Below are positions 23,082 to 31,397 of a DNA stretch of 64,000 nucleotides, piece by piece (within the stretch, counting starts at the first letter, position 1; each line of letters begins with the position of its first letter). The DNA is from Methanospirillum lacunae. GTDB lineage: Archaea; Halobacteriota; Methanomicrobia; Methanomicrobiales; Methanospirillaceae. The position numbers were made by a program, and so were the translations under genes. The stretch spans positions 434,001-498,000 of the forward strand of contig NZ_QGMY01000002.1 in the NCBI RefSeq assembly GCF_003173355.1, in the 5' to 3' direction. The notes under the pieces are model-generated. The model did no database searches. It was not told the DNA's origin and was given only the letters and a program-made list of their open reading frames with translations.

Positions 23082-25202
23082 TTATATTAGTTTAATAACT
23101 CCATGCTTGGGTTCCATCGCCTCTCCTGATCTGAGCATTGATCTGATCTGTTTGTCAACCTCATCCTTGTCAAAGCCCTGGGTTCGGACCCGTTCGATAA
23201 CATCCTCGATATGGGCACGTCCGTTGTCATCAGCAGTATCCCTGATTACCTGCTTGATGGTTCTTATCAGATCGCGCTTCCCTTTGGATACTCCGGTTGC
23301 AACCATATCAATATCAAAGGAACCGCTTGAAGGGTCGTACGCAACCTGACGAAGACAGGTATCGATAATTCTTATTGTCCGATCTGAATCGCTCTTTTCT
23401 ATAATTGGTGAAAGCCTGATTTTTGCACTTGACTCCGCCAGTCTGATGATTGCTTCGAGTTGACGGGCAGTGACCGGGACGGGTTTGTTTGCATCCGCAA
23501 GGTCACGCAGTTTCATATAATACTGGATGAGGGCTTCACGTGCCTCGGTTCCAAGACGTGGGAAGCAGTTACGCTTTGCATATGCTACATATTTTCTAAA
23601 GATCGTTGGATCTATTTCCGGTGTTACTGGTTTTAACTGCTCGGCGATATATTCGTCAGTAACACCATCTATCGGAGTCCGGCTATGCTGAGCTATCAAT
23701 TCTCCAACACTGTGTGCCTTGATCATATGCTCTGCAATAGCGAGATCACGCTCATGTTCAGGCTTGTCTGCCAGAACGAAGATCAGATCGAAACGTGAGA
23801 GTAGAGATGGGGGCATGTTGATCTGCTCACCGATAGGAGCAAAATCGTCAAATCTTCCGTATTTAGGATTTGCTGCACCAAGCAGGGCACATCGTGATTT
23901 GAGGGTGGCTGTAATTCCTGCCTTTGCGATAGAAATGGATTGCTGCTCCATCGCTTCGTGTAATGCAGAGCGATCGTTCTTGTCCATCTTATCCATTTCA
24001 TCCACGCAGGCAACACCCATATCTGCAAGCACGAGTGCTCCAGCTTCAAGTGTCCATCTGCCATCTCCAAATTCATCCTTGACAGCCGTTGCAGTCAGAC
24101 CTGCAGCGGTAGATGACTGTCCGGAAGTATAGATTGCTCGCGGAGAGAGTTTGACCACGTACCTGAGCATCTGAGACTTGGCGATACCGGGATCTCCGAT
24201 AAGGAGCACATGGATATCACCCCTGAGTCTGGATCCGTCAGGCATCTCTTTCGCAATACCACCGAAGAGCTGAAGAGCGATCGCCTCTTTTACATCATCT
24301 ACTCCGAAGATGGTAGGAGCGATAGAATGAGCGATCTTCCGGTAGATCATCGGGTCCTGAGAGAGTGCAATAATCTCCTTCTCATCCTCTTCGCTGATGT
24401 TGACTTCTTCGAACTCTTTTTCTGCTACTTCAATCGAATTACACTCGATGTAGATATCAAAGATGGTGGACTTTGTTCCGTACGAATTACGCTGTATGGA
24501 CCTCAGTATCCCGTTGATGACAATCCTGTCACCGGCTGTGACGATGCCGGTTATATCATCTATTGCATCCACATCGATGGTCTGTGGCTGCTCTCCACCA
24601 CGAAGTCCCTCTGGTGATTCCTGGATACGGAGTTTCTGTGAATCGACAAAACGGGAGAATCGGGGGATTAGTTCTAATTTTTTCTGGGTACAACCGTCGG
24701 CTGAACATCCATCAGGTTCAATGAATGGACCATATCCCTGTGCTTTTACTGTCCTGTGTCCTGATGGGCATCTAAAAACTGCGAGTGTGATCCTGGGTCT
24801 GACTTCAGTTGTTTTTCGCAGAATTCCCTCAACACTTATCATCTGCCCGATATGGTCTGACCTGATCTCTCTGATTGCGATTTTGCGTGGGAGTGAGAGG
24901 AATCGTATGTTGATATCGATTGGGTCTTTCTCTTTTTTTACCTTAATGAGCCGATGATTCCGAATAGCATCTCTGATATCCCCTATAACCTTCCCTGGGT
25001 TCTCAAGAAGTTCATCAGCCATCTGGGTACCGGTTTTCCCAAAACTCTCAATATCATGGTAATTTATGTAGAGAGAACGCCGAAATGGGTACTCACGTGA
25101 TATCTCATCAAGTTCTTTTTTATACCGGCTTTTCAGGAATTTGTGCCAGTCTGCATCCCTGTCTGTTATCTCAATCTCGTCACTTGTTGTTTCAGAAGTC
25201 AT
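23082..25202 (-). CDS. mcm: replicative minichromosome maintenance helicase MCM
   Basis: Hexameric 3'-5' helicase at the replication fork. I begin at the ATG at 25202 (MTSETTSDEIEI); a TTG 18 bases further upstream is in frame. The N-terminal OB/zinc domain has CPSGH...CSADGC as zinc ligands. The AAA+ domain shows Walker A GDPGIAKSQM, the STAAGLTATAVKDE presensor hairpin region, Walker B CVDEMDKM, and the Arg-finger SRFDLIF. A C-terminal winged-helix domain ends the 706 residues. No intein is present. It stands alone between mptD and the chemosensory operon. Confidence 0.96.
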   Translation of the reverse strand: MTSETTSDEIEITDRDADWHKFLKSRYKKELDEISREYPFRRSLYINYHDIESFGKTGTQMADELLENPGKVIGDIRDAIRNHRLIKVKKEKDPIDINIRFLSLPRKIAIREIRSDHIGQMISVEGILRKTTEVRPRITLAVFRCPSGHRTVKAQGYGPFIEPDGCSADGCTQKKLELIPRFSRFVDSQKLRIQESPEGLRGGEQPQTIDVDAIDDITGIVTAGDRIVINGILRSIQRNSYGTKSTIFDIYIECNSIEVAEKEFEEVNISEEDEKEIIALSQDPMIYRKIAHSIAPTIFGVDDVKEAIALQLFGGIAKEMPDGSRLRGDIHVLLIGDPGIAKSQMLRYVVKLSPRAIYTSGQSSTAAGLTATAVKDEFGDGRWTLEAGALVLADMGVACVDEMDKMDKNDRSALHEAMEQQSISIAKAGITATLKSRCALLGAANPKYGRFDDFAPIGEQINMPPSLLSRFDLIFVLADKPEHERDLAIAEHMIKAHSVGELIAQHSRTPIDGVTDEYIAEQLKPVTPEIDPTIFRKYVAYAKRNCFPRLGTEAREALIQYYMKLRDLADANKPVPVTARQLEAIIRLAESSAKIRLSPIIEKSDSDRTIRIIDTCLRQVAYDPSSGSFDIDMVATGVSKGKRDLIRTIKQVIRDTADDNGRAHIEDVIERVRTQGFDKDEVDKQIRSMLRSGEAMEPKHGVIKLI

Positions 25203-25284
25203 AGTTGATGAAGAGTCCAATAATACTCAGCTCTATGGGCTGATATCTTTCATTAGTAAAGATGAAGATGAGAGAAAATATTGG

Positions 25285-25292
25285 AAAAAAAA
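25285..25292 (-). terminator. T-tract after the kinase operon
   Basis: A run of eight T on the minus strand directly follows the stop codon of the last two-component gene (25293) and precedes the mcm upstream region. Archaeal RNA polymerase terminates at T-runs without needing a strong hairpin. This marks the probable end of the chemosensory operon. Confidence 0.45.
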
Positions 25293-26612
25293 TTAGGTTT
25301 GTATCAGGCGATATGAATCTGGTGGAATTATCAGTTCAAAGCATACACCCTCTCCTTCAATGCCAATTTCAGATATTGAGATATGGGTAATCGAGAGGAT
25401 CTCTCTCACAAGAAATAGGCCAAGTCCAGTGTTTTTTCCAAAGCCACGCTTAAAGATTTGTTTTTTTTCTGAATCGGATATTCCTGATCCGTTATCTTTT
25501 ATAAAAACGTGAAGCGCATTTTCATCGGTTTTTGCAGATATACTGATACAACTTACATTACCACCATGACGAACAGAATTTTCAAACAGATTATAGAAAA
25601 CCTTTTCAATAAGAGGATCAGCAAATATTTCATACCTGCTTGCTTCAGAGCTAATGGAGAGTTCGATCTCCTGTGATCTTGGAAATGTTATGGATTTTAC
25701 TATACTCAGAGGTTTCCAGACTGCACCATATGTTCCAAGTTCTTCATAGAGTTTAGTGAACTCTATCTGATTAGCGAGTTTTGAAAAAAGATCTGTTTCC
25801 TTTATAAGATATTTTTTAAAGGCAGGATCTTTGCTGTCAAGTTCGGCAAGATCATGGTAACCCAGAATTGCCATAAGTATATTCTTCATGTCATGTCTGG
25901 TGATTGAGGAGAGGAGATTCAATTTAGTATTTGCCTGTGATAGTGCTTCTTCGATTCGTTTTCGCTCCGATATTTCATGGTTCAAATCATCATTGGCTTT
26001 CTGGAGGATTTCATTGGTTTCGCTTAACTGATCTATCAATGCAGCTAGTCGATCCTTGGTTTCCACTAACTCGCTATTTTTCTGAATCGCGATCTCGTAT
26101 GTGGAAAGGAGAATATTGAGGATCTGAAGCCGGTTGGATGTGATAAAATGGCGTTTTCCTGCGAAATACACCTCTATCCCAATGTTCATCGTCTCGCTCT
26201 GCTGGAGATACCTGTTTGCGATTATGATTTCGATTCGGGAGAGGAGATACTGATTTTCATATGGCTTGATGATAAAATTATCAGCACCACATTCCAGACC
26301 CTGGATTACATCCTGGGGGTCATAGAGCTGAGTAACCAGAATTACCGGAATAGAAGATGTATTAGGATCTTTTTTTAGTTTCTTACAAAGTTCATATCCA
26401 CTAATTCCTGGCATTACGATATCGGTTAAAATAATTGAAGGCCTTTGACTTGCAAGTACTTCAAGTGCCTCTTCACCGCTGTTTGCAACAATTGCAAGAT
26501 ATCCGGCAGATTCCAGTAAATGCTGGAGAATTGATGCTTGGGTTTTACTATCCTCTACGATCAGAATGGATATCTCTGAATGTGGGAGTGATTCCATCAA
26601 AAAATCCGTCAT
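25293..26612 (-). CDS. cytoplasmic hybrid receiver-histidine kinase (REC-HK) 1
   Basis: A receiver domain occupies about 14-130 (IVEDSKTQ; phosphoacceptor Asp64 in LTDIVMPG; TQLYD and KPYEN). A linker of about 60 residues containing FITSNRLQILNILLSTYEIA, a coiled coil (180-235), then the dimerisation helix with His240 in SSITRHDMKNILMAILGYHDLAEL follow. The ATPase domain carries the N-box FYNLFENSVRHGG, DNGSGIS, and GFGKNTGLGLFLVREIL. There is no membrane segment or sensory PAS domain, so input presumably comes through phosphorylation of its receiver. It is the immediate neighbour (no gap) of a paralogue at 26613 with the same architecture. Confidence 0.92.
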   Translation of the reverse strand: MTDFLMESLPHSEISILIVEDSKTQASILQHLLESAGYLAIVANSGEEALEVLASQRPSIILTDIVMPGISGYELCKKLKKDPNTSSIPVILVTQLYDPQDVIQGLECGADNFIIKPYENQYLLSRIEIIIANRYLQQSETMNIGIEVYFAGKRHFITSNRLQILNILLSTYEIAIQKNSELVETKDRLAALIDQLSETNEILQKANDDLNHEISERKRIEEALSQANTKLNLLSSITRHDMKNILMAILGYHDLAELDSKDPAFKKYLIKETDLFSKLANQIEFTKLYEELGTYGAVWKPLSIVKSITFPRSQEIELSISSEASRYEIFADPLIEKVFYNLFENSVRHGGNVSCISISAKTDENALHVFIKDNGSGISDSEKKQIFKRGFGKNTGLGLFLVREILSITHISISEIGIEGEGVCFELIIPPDSYRLIQT

Positions 26613-27917
26613 TTATGTAATTACAGTTTTAGGGATACGAACCTGAAATGTAGTTCCCATCCCTTTACCTGGGCTTGATACTGTTATACTTCCGCCATAA
26701 AACATGACAATCCGCTGAACAATTGAGAGCCCGAGACCATGTGAAGAGTGATCATGTCGTGATGGATCTGCTTTGTAAAACTCTTCAAACACTCTTGATG
26801 CTTCGTCCTGTGTAAGTCCGATTCCTGTGTCTGTTATTATTACTGCCCAGAAATCACTTTCATCAAAGACTCTGCAGGTAATTGTCCCTCCCCTGATATT
26901 ATATTTGATGGCATTGGAAATCAGGTTATCAAAGATGGTGGTGATATGGAATGGAGAGATATGTGCTATGCATCCTGGGGGTATATGATTGTGGACTAGA
27001 AGATTGAACTGTTTTATCGAGAACGTATATCCATCAATCACTTCGTTGATAACCCGGGTGATTGAGATATCAGCAGTCTCCATTGAGAATGATTCCTGAT
27101 TAAGGTGTGAAAGTTTTAAGATCTGTTCAACCAGTCCTTTCAGAACATTTACGTCATTGACTAAGACATCAAGTATCTCTTTAAGTTCAGAATCCTGCTC
27201 ATGTTTTTGAACGTGAGGAAGAAGTGCAACAAGGGGGGTAAGTGGAGTCTTTAGGTCATGTCCTATCTTAGTGATCAGTTCATTCTTCTGCATGAGCAGA
27301 TGTTCGACCGTTTCCGTTGTCCGTTGAAGGGCGACAGTTCGATCAACCACTAACTCTTCCAGACTTTCTGTAAGAACATTCAACCGATCTGTAGCCTGTT
27401 CCAATTCAACGTTCTTGGAAACTGCTGTGCCATAGATTGAGAGTAAAATATTCAGAATATCATTACGATCAGATTTGACAGAGTATAGATTTCCCTTATA
27501 TTGTAACCGGAGTATACCGTTTTTTTCTTCAGGTGTCTCTCTTGGTTGAAGTACTGCATCTATTCCTGCAATAAGGCTGGTGGAATCGTATGGTTTTATA
27601 ATAAAGTTATTGGCACCACAACTGATACCCCGTATTACATCCTCTGGATCGTATAGTTGTGTTACAAGGATTACAGGAACACAAGCTATTGCAGGATCTG
27701 ATCTTATTATAGTACACAGTTCATACCCATCCATGCCAGGCATCACGATATCGGTAAGAAGAAGGTCGGGTTTGCGTTGTCTGATTGCATCAAGGGCTGC
27801 TGTCCCGCTCTCGACAACAGTAGTTTCATACCCGGCCTGGTTGAGAAGGTAACAGAGCATATCTGCCTGAGTTCTGCTATCCTCTGCAATCAGAATATAT
27901 CTCCTTGTGTTCTTCAT
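26613..27917 (-). CDS. cytoplasmic hybrid receiver-histidine kinase (REC-HK) 2
   Basis: Same architecture as the downstream gene. REC is at about 7-120 with Asp56 in LLTDIVMPGMDG. The shared linker reads VKSDRNDILNILLSIYGTAVSKNVELEQATDRL. After a coiled coil comes HisKA with His220 in TKIGHDLKTPLTPLVALLP, then HATPase with FDNLISNAIKYN, DTGIGLT and SSHGLGLSIVQRI. The His box here is the common HDLKTPL type, whereas the paralogue has HDMKN, so the pair has diverged in the catalytic half while keeping REC and linker alike. Likely partner: receiver phosphorylation by the CheA encoded upstream. It is separated from cheB by 12 bases. Confidence 0.92.
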   Translation of the reverse strand: MKNTRRYILIAEDSRTQADMLCYLLNQAGYETTVVESGTAALDAIRQRKPDLLLTDIVMPGMDGYELCTIIRSDPAIACVPVILVTQLYDPEDVIRGISCGANNFIIKPYDSTSLIAGIDAVLQPRETPEEKNGILRLQYKGNLYSVKSDRNDILNILLSIYGTAVSKNVELEQATDRLNVLTESLEELVVDRTVALQRTTETVEHLLMQKNELITKIGHDLKTPLTPLVALLPHVQKHEQDSELKEILDVLVNDVNVLKGLVEQILKLSHLNQESFSMETADISITRVINEVIDGYTFSIKQFNLLVHNHIPPGCIAHISPFHITTIFDNLISNAIKYNIRGGTITCRVFDESDFWAVIITDTGIGLTQDEASRVFEEFYKADPSRHDHSSHGLGLSIVQRIVMFYGGSITVSSPGKGMGTTFQVRIPKTVIT

Positions 27918-27929
27918 CCCTTCTCACCG

Positions 27930-28961
27930 CTAACCGGCCAGCACTTGAAGTTGCTGAGCAATATCTTCTGGAGAAAGAATAAGTGATGCTGCCCCAATCC
28001 GCATCGCTTCACCCGGCATCCCATATACTATAGAACTGGCGCGATCCTGAATAAGAGTTATCGAACCTTTCTTTCGCATATTCAATAGTTCCCGTGATCC
28101 ATCTGTTCCCATCCCTGTCAGAAGGACTCCTATTGCCGAAGCACCGAGATTTCCAGCTGCAGATCTAAAAAGATATGAAACTGAAGGTCGGAGATTATGT
28201 TCTGATGGTTCATCTGAAAGGATAATTTTCAAATCTCCTGATACTCCTGTCTGTACCCCGTCTGGTGCTACATAAAGCACTCCTGGTAGAAGTTTCTCAT
28301 GTAACCCTGGGATTTTTACATTAAATCCCGTGGATTCCGACAGCCATTCTGCAAATCCCATGATAAATCCCGGGGACATATGTTGAACCAGAACAAGGGG
28401 AAGAGGGAACTGGGGATCAAGCATTCGAAGTATCGTTTGAATTACTGGCGGTCCCCCGGTTGATGCCCCTATAACAATCACCCGAGGATGAATACCTTTC
28501 GGAATTGTTGTATGCTTCAGTGTCTCAATCTTCGGATTATGGGTTCTGACCCTTTTGATAACCTTAATTTCAACGTAGGTTCTAATGGCATTAATAATTT
28601 CAAGTGATTTTACTGGAAAATCTGGACTTGTCGGATGAGGTGGTTTAGGAAGAATTGCAAGAGCACCAGCCTCCATGACTTTGAATGAGGCAGCTATCTC
28701 GGCAAGATTATCAACTCCGCTTATAATGATAATTGGTATTGGTGATTCCTCCATTATACGCCTGGCAGCCTCAAACCCGTCCATTCCGGGCATATTAATA
28801 TCCATTGTAATGATGTCGGGAGAAAGAATATTGGCGAGCCTGACTGCTTCATTACCATCAGATGCTGTTCCGATCACAGAAATATCAGGTTCAGACTCCA
28901 GTATGCCTGAAAGAAGATCGCGCGAGACCTTAGAGTCATCAACAACGAGAACGTGAATCAT
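27930..28961 (-). CDS. cheB: chemotaxis protein-glutamate methylesterase CheB
   Basis: Removes methyl groups from chemoreceptor glutamates (and deamidates glutamines). REC domain at 1-120 with DDSKVSR and Asp54 in TMDINMPGMDG. The methylesterase domain has Ser167 in IGASTGGPP, His194 in VLVQHMSPGF and the Asp of LTGMGTDGSREL, the Ser-His-Asp triad. Length 343 is normal. The gene lies 9 bases after cheA, so CheA presumably phosphorylates it. Confidence 0.96.
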   Translation of the reverse strand: MIHVLVVDDSKVSRDLLSGILESEPDISVIGTASDGNEAVRLANILSPDIITMDINMPGMDGFEAARRIMEESPIPIIIISGVDNLAEIAASFKVMEAGALAILPKPPHPTSPDFPVKSLEIINAIRTYVEIKVIKRVRTHNPKIETLKHTTIPKGIHPRVIVIGASTGGPPVIQTILRMLDPQFPLPLVLVQHMSPGFIMGFAEWLSESTGFNVKIPGLHEKLLPGVLYVAPDGVQTGVSGDLKIILSDEPSEHNLRPSVSYLFRSAAGNLGASAIGVLLTGMGTDGSRELLNMRKKGSITLIQDRASSIVYGMPGEAMRIGAASLILSPEDIAQQLQVLAG

Positions 28962-28970
28962 GAATTGCTT

Positions 28971-31385
28971 TTATAGAATATGTCTGCTGATCACTTCAAG
29001 CAAGTTACTTTGATCAAAGCTGCTTTTTACAATATAAGCAGAAGCTCCAACTGTTATTCCATGTTCACGATCTTCCCGTGAATCAAGTGAGGTAACAAGA
29101 ATGACTGGAATATCCACAAATGCAGGGTCATCCCTGATCTTTTCTGTCAGGACAAATCCATTCATCCGCGGCATGTCGACGTCAGATACCACAAGATCCA
29201 CTGGTGTTTGTTTTAATTTTATTAATGCATCAACTCCGTCTACAGCAGTTTCTACATGATAACCAGCTCCTTCCAAAATATTTTTGAGAAGCATACGTGA
29301 TGTAATAGAGTCTTCGACCACCAGAATGCTCCGCTGTCCTGCCGGTTCATCCGGTATCAGGACAGGTTGAGGTAAATGAGGCATCCCAGTTATAGTGGCT
29401 GCCAAATCTTCACAACTGATTACTGGAATGACGATTCCATCTCCAGTAACAGAAGCGCCACTGAAATGTCTAACACGCTTCAACTGTGGCCCAAGGTTTT
29501 TTACTACAATCTCCTGGGTACCTGCTATCTCATCAACATGCAGGCAAAACCGTATCCCTGCTGCTGATGTGATTAAAAGGTTGAGAGGTTTTTCTCCAGT
29601 TAATCCTGAATCCTGTAGTCCGAGAATATGTGCCAGACTCACAACAGCCAGTGGTTCCCCATCTGTCTCTATAACAGTCCTGTTCTCGATGGTTTTAAGA
29701 TTTTCAGGTTTTATTCTAATAACTCTCTCGATAGAACGGAGTGGTAAGAAGAAAGGATGGTGGGAGATTACAACCTTAATTCCCCTGAATGTTGCCAGAG
29801 AGAGTGGTAATGTAAGCACGAAAGTGGTTCCATCAGGACCTGATTCAACTTTTACGCTCCCCCCGATCTGTTCAGTCTTTTCAAGGGCAATGGCTAGACC
29901 AAGTCCGCGACCAGAAACATTTGAAATGGTTTTGCTGGTTGAAAGACCTGATCTAAAGATTAGGCGACTGATCTGGTCTGGTAAAAGATCACCAGCCTCT
30001 TCTTTTGTTATTATTCCCTTTGAGATAGCATTAGAGAGGATAGTTGCGTGTTCAAGTCCTCTTCCATTATCAGAAATTCGGATCTCTGCCTGATGTCCAC
30101 GAAGATGAGATACTATTATTTTGATTTCTCCACGTTCCGACTTTCCTTTTTCCTTTCGAATTTCAGGAGATTCAATCCCATGATCGATACTATTTCTTAT
30201 AATATGGAGAATTGGGTCTTTTAGTTCTTCGAGAATTCTTCGATCAATCTCGATCTCTGCACCTGAAATTGTAATATCAACCAATTTTCCATATTCCCGG
30301 GAAAGATCCCGTGCCACACGGGGATAGATCTCAAGAAGCGAAGAGGCTGGAACTAGGATAACCTGTTTTATTTCATCGATAAGTTCTGTAGTTGCTGTAT
30401 CAAGCAGATAATGATCACGTGCAGCCGCCCTGGATATCGATGTAAGTTTTTTCTCAAGTACCTGGATAAAATCGTGGTTATACTTCAGGAATTCTGTGAT
30501 ATGATCTATCTCTGCCTGATGAAACCCGGCGGCTTCAGCTCCGGTGCGTAAATGTTCAATATCAGTAGTTATCTGTGTCCATGCCCATCGCCATGCAAGG
30601 AAATTCTGGAGAAGGTTGTAAATGGATGAAGAACGCTGACTGACTGCAAGACGGGCACCCATCAAATCGTCAGCCCGTGCAAAGAGCGTTTCTAAACGAT
30701 CTGACGAGATCTTAATTGTTGATACGGACTTGGTGGTTATAGGAGATTGAAGATTTTCTTCCCCAGAAGATGTCAATTTTGATCCGGTGCCATACTCCTT
30801 CTGATTCAGATGTTCTGGTTCGGCAATAGAATTTGGATTTTGAGGGGTTTTTTCTTTGGATAGTCCTGAGTACAGATCCTGGCTGGATGGTTTGATAGAA
30901 TTATTAATTTGTGGGGTTGGGAGTGGGGGAGATCCCGGTTCAGATAAATTAACTAAAGAAGATGGGTGAGTTGGTACGGGTCCTGCTGATGTTTTAGTTA
31001 TTAATGATTTAAGTCTTTTAATCAGATCTGCAGTTTTAACTCCTTTCTCCTGAATAAGGAGTTGTTCAACTGCATGAATAACTTCATGGAAGAGATCAAA
31101 TGAATCAGGTGTAAGAATAAGTTTTCCTTTTTTCACTTCAGAAAACACACTTTCCTGCTGCTGGCAAAGCGTCTCAATCTCCCTGAGTCCGACCGCACGG
31201 GCAGCACCTTTTAAACTGTGGGTTTCTCTGAATACCTGTTCAATTACCTTCTCGTACTCATCAACCGGGGTTGAATTCTGCTCAAGAACTATCAACCCGG
31301 ATGCTATCGTTTGCAGATGTTCCTGTGCCTCCCCTTTAAAGGTTTCTAGTAGTTGGGCCAGAAATTCTTCTCCGGTCAGACCCAT
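28971..31385 (-). CDS. cheA: chemotaxis histidine kinase CheA with fused C-terminal receiver
   Basis: 804 residues. The N-terminal Hpt domain has the phosphorylated His56 in ETHSLKGAARAVG. A Pro/Ser/Asn-rich linker (about 130-220) follows where a CheY-binding P2 domain would be expected; I see no P2 fold. Next come a long helical dimerisation region, HATPase (IIRNSIDHGIESPEI, DNGRGL, SGRGLGLAIA) and a CheW-like domain. The end is a receiver domain (VEDSITSR; Asp735 in SDVDMPRMNGF; VTSLDS; K in VKSSF). This P2-less CheA-REC form is like FrzE of Myxococcus and differs from the usual archaellum-taxis CheA. It is preceded by the MCP gene (12 bases). Confidence 0.95.
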   Translation of the reverse strand: MGLTGEEFLAQLLETFKGEAQEHLQTIASGLIVLEQNSTPVDEYEKVIEQVFRETHSLKGAARAVGLREIETLCQQQESVFSEVKKGKLILTPDSFDLFHEVIHAVEQLLIQEKGVKTADLIKRLKSLITKTSAGPVPTHPSSLVNLSEPGSPPLPTPQINNSIKPSSQDLYSGLSKEKTPQNPNSIAEPEHLNQKEYGTGSKLTSSGEENLQSPITTKSVSTIKISSDRLETLFARADDLMGARLAVSQRSSSIYNLLQNFLAWRWAWTQITTDIEHLRTGAEAAGFHQAEIDHITEFLKYNHDFIQVLEKKLTSISRAAARDHYLLDTATTELIDEIKQVILVPASSLLEIYPRVARDLSREYGKLVDITISGAEIEIDRRILEELKDPILHIIRNSIDHGIESPEIRKEKGKSERGEIKIIVSHLRGHQAEIRISDNGRGLEHATILSNAISKGIITKEEAGDLLPDQISRLIFRSGLSTSKTISNVSGRGLGLAIALEKTEQIGGSVKVESGPDGTTFVLTLPLSLATFRGIKVVISHHPFFLPLRSIERVIRIKPENLKTIENRTVIETDGEPLAVVSLAHILGLQDSGLTGEKPLNLLITSAAGIRFCLHVDEIAGTQEIVVKNLGPQLKRVRHFSGASVTGDGIVIPVISCEDLAATITGMPHLPQPVLIPDEPAGQRSILVVEDSITSRMLLKNILEGAGYHVETAVDGVDALIKLKQTPVDLVVSDVDMPRMNGFVLTEKIRDDPAFVDIPVILVTSLDSREDREHGITVGASAYIVKSSFDQSNLLEVISRHIL

Positions 31386-31397
31386 CCTATACCCTCA

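Noticed and set aside
23010-23100. 20-codon plus-strand frame behind a TATA-like GGTATATAAG
   Set aside because: It runs into the 3' end of mcm and its TATA element reads equally well toward mptD on the other strand, so I do not call a gene.
24463-24957. 164-codon plus-strand frame opposite mcm
   Set aside because: Shadow of the MCM N-terminal domain; no independent promoter or family.
29395-30093. 232-codon plus-strand reading frame opposite cheA
   Set aside because: It is the reverse complement of conserved CheA kinase and CheW domains. Its composition (Ser/Pro/Arg-rich) is that of an antisense shadow and no family motif is seen.
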